Positions 9,945 through 19,581 of a DNA stretch of 64,000 nt are shown piece after piece. The DNA lies in contig CAMZMU010000060.1 of the NCBI GenBank assembly GCA_947311845.1, forward strand, positions 323,187 to 387,186. The letters are read 5' to 3'. Under the pieces are notes generated by a model, which was not told the DNA's origin, searched no databases, and saw nothing but the letters and a program-made list of their open reading frames with translations. Each line of letters opens with the position of its first letter. Position 1 is the stretch's first letter. Both the position numbers and the translations under genes were made by a program. This DNA is from Poa pratensis (lineage: Eukaryota; Streptophyta; Magnoliopsida; Poales; Poaceae).

Positions 9945-12401
9945 ATGAGCAATGCTATCACATTGGTGGATGCGTTGAATGAGGATGGCCAAACTATGAC
10001 ATGCATCTTTGGAGGCGATGAGCTCGAGAAGGTTGAGCATGGGAGTTGCCCTTCAACCTTGGAGGCGTGTGGAGATGAGGAAACCGAGCCTACCCTCATG
10101 TGCTTCAATGATGAGATAGCACCAATCCCATGTGAGAATGAGAGCCACTTAGCCCACTTGGCTGAGAGCGAGAGTGAGTTGAGTGCCTCCACCATATGCG
10201 AGTTTGAGTGTTTTCACTTTGAGGGAATGAGTGATACACCACTTGAGTTGCGAGAGGTAGTTGATAGGTCTTGTGAGACTATTTCGAATTCTAACAACTT
10301 ACCCTCTACCTCTAGTGTGTTCGCTCATTGTGTGCTAGGTTCCATGAACAATGAGACGTCCCTCCTGGACACAATGATGCCTCAAATGGAGACGTTGTAC
10401 ATGGAGGATGTTGATGCCACCCCATGTCTACATCAAGGTGAACAAGTCGGCTTCATGGAAGCGACTACTACTTCAACACCTACTTCACATGAGCGGGACT
10501 ATCAAGGTACGAGTGTTGATGTGACCATGTTCCCTCTCGTGGACATGATGAATGATGATTGCTTGCATGTTATGGATGACTTCTTTGCCCCATCATATGA
10601 TACATTTTTATTCCCATGTGATACTTCTAATGTTGATCATGTGGAATCATATATTTGTGATGATTTTTCCATAGACATGCCTAGTTATGAGTGTTTCCAA
10701 TTCTCGCCCGTTGTCAATTCAAACATGACGAACAATTGCTCTTTTCCAATGTTTGTTGACAACAATGTTCACGCTTTCCGCAATGATGACCATATCAATT
10801 CTTCTATTTGTGATGACTTTGCCATACCCATGTTTTGCAATCGATTTTTGCGCTACTTTCCCATTGTTGCATCCAAAATATTGAACAATTGTTCTTTTAA
10901 ATGCTTGGTTTGCAATAATGTTGATATATTGGCTTATGAGATTGCCCCCATAGCTTTCTCACCGTGTGGAGACTTTTCATTATCTTTGATGGACCTTGTT
11001 CCATCCTTCACTTTGCATAGTAACCATCCACATCTGTCATATTTTCCATTTGATTTTGGTGTGGTTGGTGTTGTGCAAATGAAGAGACGCGTAATGATGG
11101 ATGACGTGTTCATATACCGTGCACATCATTTCTTCATATGGTGTCTTGTGTGTGCCGGTAAATGCATGATAATGTCAACCGCAATTGAGCATGAGTTGAC
11201 AATGCGAGCTCTTGAGAGCATACACTTGAGTCGTGGATCGAACCCGGCTCTAATACCTTTCCCATGTTTTGTATCAAACAAGTTGACCAATTTCTCTTGC
11301 ATTTGGTTTGTTTGCAAACATGTTTGTGATGTTGGTTTCGCCTATGGCAAGACAAATTTTCCCATCTTTCATATGAATGATTTATGCGTTGCCACAGATA
11401 TGATGAACAATTGTTCTTTTACTTGGCTTGTGTGCAACCATAATGACATTTTGAGCATGTCTTGTCATGAGTTTATTGGTTTCTACCAATTTGGTGTTGC
11501 AACAAATATGTTGAAAACTTGCTCTTTCATGTGCTTTGTTTGCACCCATAATGATATTTTGGACATTCTTCATTGTGTGTTTTTACCAAACTCTTCGCTT
11601 ATTGCATCAAGGATGATGACAAATTGTTCTTTCCAATGCCTTGCGTGCAATAATAATCATATGATTCGAAATGAGATACCTCGATGGCATCCTCATATTT
11701 TTATGGAGTTTTTGTGTTCGCACATTTTGAAGATGTTGCATTGGATTGCTTGCACTTTGACCTTACACTTGCACTACATTTTCATATTCTTGTGTTGTGC
11801 TAATGGTGCTATGACAAAGAATGGACATGTCATTGTTGATATGCTCCTCTTTCTTGCACACACATGTTTTGCTTGGTTTTTAGTGTTTGTAGGCATAGTG
11901 AATTCCAATTCTTCGACAACACTACCTCCTTCGCATGGTGATGAAGAGCAAGAGTCGAGGACGACTCTTTTTAAAGGCGGGGGAGATGATGTAGTGCAAC
12001 CTACCCTAAGCAACCCAACACACCCCATGTCGTCATCGAACTCAAAGGTGAACTCATTCCTCTACGAGAACCCATTTCGTGCCCCTTTGGATGGTATACT
12101 ACTTGAGCATCTACCCTTTTGTTATGCTAGGTTTGATATGACGAGTATGAACATCCGGGAAGATGCCGAGGGAGTCCAAGCCTCAAGACCATCCAAGGCG
12201 TACGCATGGAAGAGGAGGAGGAAGCGTCAAGACGAAGGAGAAGGAGAGAAGAATGGGAACAAGTCCCAGGCGGCGGTACCACCGCCGGAGGCAGCGGTAC
12301 TACCGCCAGCCAGCGGTACTACCACCGCGGCTACCGCCGGAAACGGCCCTCTGTTCGATCTACCGGTAGCGCCAGCGGTACCGCAGCGGTACTACCGCTA
12401 G
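9945..12401 (+). CDS. R2 long ORF with NCSF/VCN repeats, function unknown
   Basis: An open frame runs from 9513; ATG 9945 (MSNAITLVDAL) is the first after the 5' LTR remnant. The frame stays open for about 680 codons to the 3' LTR at 11987 and then reads into the LTR to 12401, so the true C-terminus is probably near the LTR edge. The first third is acidic and Ser/Glu-rich. The rest contains at least six copies of a loose unit of the form (M/L)xNCSFxxxVCNxN at roughly residues 260-590 of this start, for example NNCSFPMFVDNN, NNCSFKCLVCNN, NNCSFTWLVCNH and TNCSFQCLACNN, separated by 40-100 residues with many Cys, Phe and His. There are no membrane-protein or pol motifs I recognise. Its position just before the 3' LTR matches where extra ORFs lie in some plant retroelements. 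An intact frame of this length inside a decayed element is unusual. Confidence 0.55.
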   Translation: MSNAITLVDALNEDGQTMTCIFGGDELEKVEHGSCPSTLEACGDEETEPTLMCFNDEIAPIPCENESHLAHLAESESELSASTICEFECFHFEGMSDTPLELREVVDRSCETISNSNNLPSTSSVFAHCVLGSMNNETSLLDTMMPQMETLYMEDVDATPCLHQGEQVGFMEATTTSTPTSHERDYQGTSVDVTMFPLVDMMNDDCLHVMDDFFAPSYDTFLFPCDTSNVDHVESYICDDFSIDMPSYECFQFSPVVNSNMTNNCSFPMFVDNNVHAFRNDDHINSSICDDFAIPMFCNRFLRYFPIVASKILNNCSFKCLVCNNVDILAYEIAPIAFSPCGDFSLSLMDLVPSFTLHSNHPHLSYFPFDFGVVGVVQMKRRVMMDDVFIYRAHHFFIWCLVCAGKCMIMSTAIEHELTMRALESIHLSRGSNPALIPFPCFVSNKLTNFSCIWFVCKHVCDVGFAYGKTNFPIFHMNDLCVATDMMNNCSFTWLVCNHNDILSMSCHEFIGFYQFGVATNMLKTCSFMCFVCTHNDILDILHCVFLPNSSLIASRMMTNCSFQCLACNNNHMIRNEIPRWHPHIFMEFLCSHILKMLHWIACTLTLHLHYIFIFLCCANGAMTKNGHVIVDMLLFLAHTCFAWFLVFVGIVNSNSSTTLPPSHGDEEQESRTTLFKGGGDDVVQPTLSNPTHPMSSSNSKVNSFLYENPFRAPLDGILLEHLPFCYARFDMTSMNIREDAEGVQASRPSKAYAWKRRRKRQDEGEGEKNGNKSQAAVPPPEAAVLPPASGTTTAATAGNGPLFDLPVAPAVPQRYYR

Positions 12402-13003
12402 GCCTGGCGGTACTACCGCCCGAGTTGACTTCAGAAGCTGCTAAAGGCCTGGCCAGCGGTACTACCGCTGCGTCGGGGATCTGTCGGGCTGAGGACCCGT
12501 GTCTCCTCACTTATCCACCCCTATCTCGCCTAGACTATTAATAGAACCTCCCCATCTAGATCTAGGGTTAGACTATGATTTGGGAACTAAAGTAGAGCCT
12601 TGCTCCTTCTTCTCAAAGTGTCTCTTTCCTCCTATGGATATGACTCAAGGCCTCCCCTTGTGGAGATAAACCAAGGCCTCCCCTTGTGGAGAAGATCCCT
12701 GCGTGGATACCAAGGCTCCTCTTGTAGTTTGCTACTTGCCAATCTTTCATCCTAGGGTGATTCTATTGGGTTGGTTGGATTGACCAATTGGACAAACAAT
12801 CCTAAGAGTAAGGTGTGCTTGGGAGAGGAGGATTGGGGGCTGCCCTCGGGGATTTGTTACCAGTCGATTCTTGCCGGGTTGCTACTTGCTATTTACCCTT
12901 GTGTGTTCAATTTCCCCTCTTTGTGTTCATCGTTCTTCGCGAGTTCTTCGTGTTTATCCTTCCCTCCGCACAAATCCGTGAAAATCGGGACCTACCCGCA
13001 TCA
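11987..13003 (+). repeat. R2 3' LTR
   Basis: TGATGTAG...CGCATCA, 1017 bp. It is similar along its length to the R3 LTR (62745-63820), including the stretch on clear display at 12590-12960 versus 63390-63790. It contains repeated CGGTACTACCG-type motifs (12285-12470). Confidence 0.85.
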
Positions 13004-13395
13004 TGGGGCCCACCTGTCTGTGAGAGAAAAGAGAGATAGGTATGCGGGCTGCTGCTGGGCTTCTGCTGGGGAGAGGATAGATGGGCTCGGCCCATTTTGG
13101 CTCGGGGAGGAGGCCCTCTCCTATTTTTTGTTCTTACTCTTTTTTCTAATTCCTGTTTTCTGAAATCTTTGATATCTTTTGTAATAAACATTCAAATGGA
13201 TTCAAACCAATTTGTAAAATTTTGTAAAACTAAACTTTATCAAACTAAACTATTTGTAATACTTTTGTAACATTTTCAAAACCAAAGTTTTTATTTCTTT
13301 GAAACTTTTGAATACAAGGGTGCAAATGCAAAAATGCAATGAAGTGATGCATGCCATGTATGAAATTTTAATTTTGTGAAAATTGGGATGTTACA

Positions 13396-13412
13396 AAGCT
13401 AACCCCCTTAAG
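13396..13412 (-). other. Gypsy-1 polypurine tract
   Basis: On the minus strand TTAAGGGGGTTAGCTT abuts the 3' LTR start TGTAACATCCC. This is the expected plus-strand primer position. Confidence 0.7.
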
Positions 13413-13419
13413 ATGAATC

Positions 13420-14912
13420 TCACCCTCGAGATTTGGATTGGCTAGAAAATAGGTGAGGGTGGTCTTTCTTAAGATCATCTTCTCTTTCCCAAGTTGCTTC
13501 TTCCTCTGTGTGGTGATTCCACTGAACCTTGCAGAATTTGATGGTCTTGGTTCTGGTGACACGTTCGGCCGTCTTCAGAATCTTTATTGGTTTCTCTTCA
13601 TAAGTGAGATCACTTTCCAATTGGACTTCCTCTAGTGGCACTGTGTCTCTCAACGGCGTTTCTGCCATTTCAGGGTGACACTTCCTCAGCTGACTGACAT
13701 GGAACACATTGTGAACTGCGGAAAGTGATTCCGGTAGTTCCAACTCATAGGCCACTTCTCCTTTGTGTGATAGAACCTTATAGGGTCCAATAAATCGTGG
13801 TGCCAATTTTCCTTTGATTCCAAACCTCTTCACTCCACGTAATGGTGAGACTCTAAGATAGGCTCTATCGCCCACCTCGTAGATGACTTCTCTTTGTTTG
13901 GAGTCAGCAGAACTCTTCTGTCTGGATTGTGCTATTTTTAATCTGTCCTTAATCAGTCTGACTTTTTCTTCAGCCTCCTTGATTATGTCAGGTCCAAACA
14001 AGCTACGTTCTCTATGTCACTCCACAATAATGGTGTAGTGCACTTCCTTCCATACAGAGCTTCAAATGGAGACATCTCTATGCTTGCTTGATAGTTGTTG
14101 TTGTAAGAAAAATCAGCATATGGAAGATTATCATCCCAGCTAGACTGATAGTCTAGAGCACATGCCCTCAACATATCCTCTAGGATTTGGTTAACTCTTT
14201 GAGTCTGTCCATCCGTCTGTTGGGTGAAATGCTGTGCTAAACTCTAATCTAGTTCCCAGTGATTCATGTAACTGCTTCCAGAAATGAGAAGTGAATTGGG
14301 TACCCCTATCTGACACAATCTTCTTCGGAACTCCATGTAGACACACAATTCTCTTCATGTAAATGTCAGCTAGCTTGGCACTGGTATAGGTAGTCTTCAC
14401 AGGCACAAAGTGAGCTACCTTTGTCAGACGGTCAACAATAACCCAAATAGAATCATACCCTGATTTAGTTCTGGGCAAACCAGTGATGAAATCCATCCCA
14501 ATCTGTTCCCATTTCCAATCCGGTACTGGGCAGACCAGATATACATCTGGTTGTTACCCGGATGTATGGAATAGGGTGAGTAAAGAGCTTCTTGAAGTAT
14601 CAACTTCCTGAGATCATTATTTTCAGGAACACATATACGTTCCTTATACCACACAGTTCCGTTTTCATCCTCCCGAAAGCCTTTGGCCTTTCCTTCACTC
14701 AGGTTCTTTTTGATTTCTTCCATCACTTTATCACCTTTCTGAGTTTCCTTGATTCTGTCCATCAGAAGAGGTTGCACTTCTAATGATTCTAAGAATCCTC
14801 CAGGTACCACTTCCAACCGAAGGTCCTTAAATCCCTTGCATAGGTCTTCAGGCAATTCACCTGCTGTAAGTCCATTTACATAGGGCTTGCAGCTCAAAGC
14901 ATCAGCCACTAC
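13420..14912 (-). pseudogene. Gypsy-1 integrase with C-terminal chromodomain, broken
   Basis: In coding order: the last RNase H residues VVADALS (14912-14890); a linker; an H2C2-like zinc region near 14600, with ILQEALYSPYSIHPG, after which about 50 residues appear deleted; the catalytic core at 14496-14180, with first Asp in MDFITGLPRTKSGYDS and second Asp in SDRGTQF, and a frameshift where the DGQTERVNQ motif should be (DGWTDSKS); a recovered frame to 14003, with ALYGRKC; then 14001-13420 with the GPY/F-type segment RFIGPYKVL and a chromodomain near the end (VQWNHHTEEEATWE). The chromodomain assigns it to the chromoviruses, most like Tekay. In the family, this domain steers insertion through modified histones. 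Frameshifts and the deletion make it inactive. Confidence 0.88.
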
Positions 14913-15070
14913 CACTAGTAGGAAAAGGCTTATAGCCACCAGCCTACCGCTGGCGGACGTCATTTTCATCTGCCAGCGTTACTACCGCTGGCGGGCTAGT
15001 TTCGGAGCCCGCCACTGGTTTTGCACGTACCGCTGGTGGATGCCCACTATGCCCGCCAGCGGTAGTAGCA
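14913..15070. repeat. CACTA-2 left TIR and subterminal repeats
   Basis: The TIR is followed by alternating-orientation copies of CTACCGCTGGCGG and GCCCGCCAGCGGTA. The same motifs lie at 27004-27299. Confidence 0.85.
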
Positions 15071-15076
15071 AGATAT

Positions 15077-17292
15077 AACATGAAGCTCAACCCGACAAAG
15101 TGCGTCTTTGGAGTACCAGCGGGGAAGCTATTGGGGTTCATAGTGTCAGAAAGAGGCATTGAAGCCAACCCTGACAAGATAAAGGCTGTAATGGACCTCC
15201 AAAACCCAGAAAAGATCAAGGATGTACATCGACTCACCGGTTGCGTCGTGGCGTTAAGTCGCTTTATATCAAGACTGGGAGAAAAATCCCTGCCTTTATA
15301 CAGATTGCTGAAAAAGTGAGATACCTTCATTTGGGACTCAGAAGCTGATGAAGCTTTAACAGCCCTGAAGATTTAGTTCACAAATGCTCCAGTTCTGGCG
15401 GCTCCAAAGGATAAAGAGTCCATGCTGTTGTACATAGCTGCAAACTCTCGTGTCGTAAGCGCCGTGATGGTTGTAGAGAGACAAGAGCCAGGAAAGGAGT
15501 ACCTAGTCCAAAGGCTAGTATACTACGTAAGTGAAGTGCTCACGGCTTCAAAGCAGCGTTACCCTCAGTGGCAGAAGCTAGTGTTTGGAGTGTTCATGGC
15601 GAGTCGCAAGCTGAAGCACTACTTCCAGGAACACCCAATAACTGTGGTCAGCTCGGCACCGCTGGCAGACATCATCCGCAACCGAGAAGCAACAGGAAGA
15701 GTAGCCAAGTGGGCGATCGAGTTGGGTCCAAACCATATAAGCTACGAGCCGCGCACATCAATTAAGTCGCAAGCTCTCACAGATGTCATCAATGATTGGA
15801 CAGAAATTCAAGTCGCTCTCACCATGGCAGAAACAAAATACTAGACCATGCACTTCGATGGGTCGAGACAGCTACAAGGCTCGGGGGGCTGGAGTTGTAC
15901 TCACTTCCCCCAAGGGAGACAAGCTAAGATACGTGCTCCAAATACACTTCAATTGCACAAACAATGTTGCAGAATATGAGGCATTGCTTCACGGACTCCG
16001 TATAGCAAAGGAGATGAATGTCAGTTGCATCCGTTGCTTTGGAGACTCAGATTTGGTAGCTCAACAAGTTTCTGGAACATGGGACAGTAAGGATGCAAAC
16101 ATGGTTGCATATAGAAAAGAGGTGGACAGAGTTGCTGGAAACTTCACTAGCTTCCAAGTTGAACATGTTGATCGACGACAAAATGAAGCAGCAAATGGCT
16201 TGTCTCGGCTTGGATCCAATAGGCAATCAGTCCCGCCCAATGTTTTCTTGGATGAGTTGCATAACCCATCAGTTAAGCCCCCAGCAGAGATTGACATTGC
16301 AGAGCCAGAGGACGATTCAACTTTAGTCGCAGCCCTACATCAACAGCCGGCATGGACAGAGCCATACATGGCATATTTAAGTCGCGGAGTGCTACCAGAG
16401 GATGAAGTAGAGGCGCGCAAAATAACACGGTGATCCAAGGCCTAGACAATAATAATCAATGAGCTATACAAGCATAGCGTTGCGGGGACATTCCAAAGAT
16501 GCGTATCACCAGAAGAAGGACAAAAAATCTTGCACGAAATTCACGCAGACGATTGTGGCCATCATGCTTCGTCAAGATCTTTGGTGGCAAAGGCGTTCAG
16601 ACATGGTTTCTTCTGGTTAACGGCGCTAGCAGACGCTGAGCAGATTGTCAGAGTGTGCGATGGATGTCAAAGATACGCCAGGCAAGATCATGTGCCAGCT
16701 CGAGCACTTCGAACAATACCCATCACATGGCCTTTCGCCGTATGGGGTTTTGACATGGTAGGGCCCTTTAGACGGTCCCCAGCGGGAAAAACTCACCACC
16801 TGGTCGTGGTGGACAAATTCACAACGTGGATAGAAGCAGAACCCGGATTTACACCATATTTTATGGTCTATGGAGCAGAAGCGGTTAAGCCCAGCGATAT
16901 CATACATGATTCACCAAGAGTTGCGGCCTATGTCGAAGCAGATAATGAAGCAGCTCACCAGGATTCTGTGGACACATTAGAAGAGGTCAGAGATTTGGCA
17001 GCATCAAGATCAGCGGTGTATCAGCATGACTTGCGACGCTATCATGCCAGACGCATCAGAAGCCGCACCTTTCAAGAAGGAGACCTAGTGCTGCTACTCA
17101 AGCAAGACCATAAGGGAATGCAAAGCTATCTTCTCCATGGGAAGGACCCTACATCATCAGCAAAAAACTAAACAATGGATCGTACTATCTGCTGGATGTG
17201 AGAGAAGAAAGAAGTTATCGCCATGATTTCAAGGATCGTCTAGAAGCGCCTCACCCTTGGAACGTCGCGCAACTGCGACCTTACTACACATA
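15077..17292 (+). pseudogene. Tat-type Gypsy pol fragment (RT end, RNase H, second RNase H, integrase)
   Basis: It starts abruptly inside RT at MKLNPTKCVFGVPAGKLLGF with no upstream RT, gag or LTR. The RT-connection runs to 15318 and RNase H-like sequence to 15844. A second, host-like RNase H follows (15850-16430), with GAGVVLTSPKGDKL, NNVAEYEALLHGL and FGDSDLV; its first Asp motif HFDGS is cut off by a TAG at 15842. Integrase at 16530-17171 has HADDCGHH...CDGCQR zinc residues and FDMVGPFRR, then jumps from KFTTWIEAEP directly to FTPYFMVYGAEAV. An in-frame loss of about 100 residues thus removes the second catalytic Asp and the Glu. The C-terminus resumes with a frame change to 17292. It has no LTRs of its own, so it may have been captured by CACTA-2. 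Confidence 0.85.
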
Positions 17293-17374
17293 AAAAAGCT
17301 ATTCAGAGCTAATTTTCATCTTTTCTAGCTGCCTATAGCTGAGTATCATCCTAGCCACTAAGGGCTCCTGTTTC

Positions 17375-17580
17375 AAAATTGGTCGCCACCCAGGCGCGAC
17401 CTGCAACACCTGTATCAGAAATCGGCCGCCACCTAGGCACGACCGTACCTTATGTATCAGAAATCGGCTGCCACCTAGGCGCGGCCGTATGTCTCAAACT
17501 GGGATCGCCGCCTACGTGCGACCCAACCCTATGTATAACACTCGGTTGCCACCAAGGTGCGACCTTATGTGTCATCATAA
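17375..17580. repeat. Degenerate tandem repeat, GCCACCTAGGCGCGACC unit
   Basis: About five copies of a 40-50-base unit with cores such as CGCCACCCAGGCGCGACC, CGCCACCTAGGCACGACC and TGCCACCTAGGCGCGGCC. It lies just downstream of the integrase fragment, a place where Tat elements often carry tandem repeats. Confidence 0.7.
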
Positions 17581-17837
17581 ACAAAGTTGCTTATAGCTAT
17601 ATATCTTTTGTTTCTTGGGGGCTTTGTACCCTGAAACAGCCAACCTACTGGCAACTATCAAACTTACCTTAAGTCTGATTGCAACTTGCATTATGCGTCC
17701 AAAGTACTGGGGTGTGGCGTCAATCGAGCTTGATTGCCTATCATGGCCCCTCTCGACCCTGACCACACATGTTCCTAGGAAATACTGAGTCGCGCAAGTG
17801 CCCACTTAATGGATTCAGAAAGGCACTAAGATACCCG

Positions 17838-18400
17838 GCCATGCATTAGTCGCAATACCCCATATGTCTTGTTTTTAGCAAAGCCATGCCAAAATTCACG
17901 AAAAATTTCGGCACGACCTTTGCTAAAAAAGGGACATATGGAGTACCCGAATTTGCCGGAACGGAAGTTAATCGACGTTCCGGCAAACTCAAGGGCCTCA
18001 TGGGTACCTGCAGACATTTCACAAATCATGTTGCTGACATCTCCGGCTGGCCAACAACAAACACATATCCACATCTGCCGGCCGACAACAAACACAATAC
18101 CACATCCACATCTCCACGTGTCCTATTTTTAGCAAAGTCATGCCAAAATTCACGAAAAAATTCAGCATGACCTTTGCTAAAAAAGGGACATATGGAGTAC
18201 CCGAATTTGCCGGAACGGAAGTTAATCGACGTTCCGGCAAACTCAAAGGCCTCATGGTTACTTGCATAGATTTCACAAATCATGTTGCCGGTATCTACGG
18301 CCGGCAACATCCACATACACGACACGCTGGTCGGAACACAAACAACCATGACACGATGGTCGTGGTAGCACAGAACACATGGTCACCGGGTTAACCAATA
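17838..18400. repeat. Two tandem copies of the CACTA foldback block
   Basis: Copy 1 (from 17838) and copy 2 (from about 18110) are near-identical to 23906-24230, the sequence just upstream of the CACTA-3 transposase start. Each holds hairpin 1 (CCATATGTC...GACATATGG: 17860-17868 and 17933-17941 in copy 1) and hairpin 2 (TTTGCCGGAACG / CGTTCCGGCAAA: 17952-17963 and 17976-17987; 18206-18217 and 18230-18241). ORFs across it are by-products. It is probably the remnant of another CACTA copy. Confidence 0.8.
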
Positions 18401-18839
18401 GCTCACCAAAGGGGGAACTGTAGTTGAGGAGATAGTTGATGTAGTCGAAGCCGGTGGTCTGCACAAGAAAAAAAAATTCACATCCATATATATCTTCATT
18501 TCCTTTAAAAAGCACCAACTTTGGAGCATTTCTAAAGCATCAAATCTTGATCCTATTTCACATTAACCCTCATGGATCTCTTGTACTAAGTTAGTACTTC
18601 ATAATTAACCCTAGAAATAATTTTTTGAATACATCTAGAACCTTAATTGAAGGCATTTTTGTAGGTATGTTTAAACAGTGACCATATTTAACTTAGCAAA
18701 ATTTTAAATTTTTTTGGTCTCCAAATTTTTCCTAACACCACTAGCACCAACTAGAAGCATTAGCAACTACTTGCAGCAAGCACTCAACAACCAAATGAAT
18801 CAAATTCTGTAAAAGTATGGGTTTGGCATTTGACCAAAC
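18401..18839. other. AT-rich interval, no gene seen
   Basis: No coding signal, no recognised repeat end and no structured RNA that I can see. CACTAGCACCAACTAG at 18740 is not a match to any CACTA end in the window. Confidence 0.5.
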
Positions 18840-19140
18840 CCCTTGTGTGCAGGTGTGGAGGGGAGGGAGAGGGGATGGAAGGAGCAGCACCTCGGGGAGG
18901 GGATGGTGGAGGGGAGGAGGAGGGATGTCGAGGGCGTCGGCGGCGTTGGCGTCGAGGTGGCGGGCTGGTGGCGAGGATGTCGGGCGTGTTCCAGGGGCGG
19001 CGAGGCATCGGGCTCGGGCGCTCCAGGGGCGGCGAGGACGCGGTGGTCGCCGAGCGCGCGGGCGGGAGCTGCCGGCGGCGAGGGCGCGGTGGTCGTCGAG
19101 CGCGCGAGACTTAGCAGTTTTCGAGCGGCAGTTTTCACTA
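18840..19140. other. GC-rich island next to CACTA-3
   Basis: G-rich on the plus strand (GGGGAGGGAGAGGGG, GGCGGCGAGG). Frames give Arg/Pro/Ala low complexity on both strands, so no gene is called. It parallels the GC island at 2559-2918 in CACTA-1 in its position relative to the transposase 3' end. Confidence 0.5.
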
Positions 19141-19186
19141 GTGAGGGAGGCGCGTTGGCGGACCCACGTGTAAGTGGGCGCAACAA

Positions 19187-19270
19187 AATTCTGTGGCGCA
19201 CCGTTGAAGGGGTGCGCCACAGAAAGGCAGGATTCTGTGGCGCACCATTGGAGGGGTGCGCCACAGAAAT
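19187..19270. repeat. CTGTGGCGCA subterminal repeats, left side of CACTA-3
   Basis: Two hairpin-like pairs of TTCTGTGGCGCACC ... GGGTGCGCCACAGAA. The same unit is repeated many times at 24514-24920. No matching left TIR was found beyond it, so the left end of CACTA-3 is lost or rearranged. Confidence 0.7.
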
Positions 19271-19275
19271 GATGA

Positions 19276-19360
19276 CACAAACAGCAACACAGCCCAGTGG
19301 TCTCACACACAATGTATATTCAATGGACAGCCAGGTTCGAATCCTGGCAAACTCACTTTT
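19276..19360 (+). other. tRNA-like RNA polymerase III promoter unit
   Basis: A box-like CAGCCCAGTGGTC at about 19280-19292. A perfect T-arm with B box, GCCAGGTTCGAATCCTGGC, lies at 19330-19348, followed by TTTTTT at 19357. Box spacing is near 50 bases. No 5' acceptor pairs with the 3' side, so it is not a tRNA. It could be a SINE head or a chance remnant. Confidence 0.4.
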
Positions 19361-19581
19361 TTAACTTTTTTCGTTAAAATTTGGTTCAAAAACTTGCATT
19401 GTCTCACACACAATGTATATTCAATTCATACACATATTCAATTCATTGACTCATACATATTCAAAAACTTGCATTGTCTAGTACATATTCATGATCATAC
19501 ATATATATGCTTCCATTGTCTCACACACACACACACAAATTAAATACACCAAAAAAGTATTCTTCATCTTGGTTCCGTGAC

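Larger units (their letters stand above)
9617..13003 (+). mobile_element. R2: deleted LTR retroelement nested in the Gypsy-1 LTR
   Basis: It begins TGATGTAGTGCAACC and ends with CTACCCGCATCA, flanked by the perfect 5-bp duplication TGGGG (9612-9616 and 13004-13008). The 3' LTR is 11987-13003, preceded by a purine tract (AAAGGCGGGGGAGA). Only about 320 bases of the 5' LTR remain (9617-9937). The break falls in the CGGTACTACCG repeat, and primer site, gag and pol are gone. What is left internally is one long ORF. The family also occurs at 62664-63820 (R3). I could not assign it to Copia or Gypsy because pol is missing. Confidence 0.85.
6891..13395 (-). repeat. Gypsy-1 3' LTR (contains nested R2)
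   Basis: Plus-strand text starts TGTAGCGGACCTGCACTT and ends GGGATGTTACA. It aligns along its length with 31229-34561 with small indels, except for the R2 insertion at 9617-13003. Without R2 it is about 3.1 kb. ORFs inside it (for example 7569-7841 and 8775-9360) recur in the other LTR and are not genes. 6891-9616 holds no gene. Confidence 0.9.

Noticed and set aside
18736..18760. CACTAG near 18746 as left end of CACTA-3
   Set aside because: Sequence after CACTA does not match the right TIR (CACTAGTAGGGAAGTGCC).
19276..19360. True tRNA gene
   Set aside because: T-arm is perfect but no acceptor stem and no anticodon arm of normal size.
18741..19364. Pro/Arg-rich ORFs up to 189 codons
   Set aside because: GC island with all frames open, and they run into the CTGTGGCGCA subterminal repeat.
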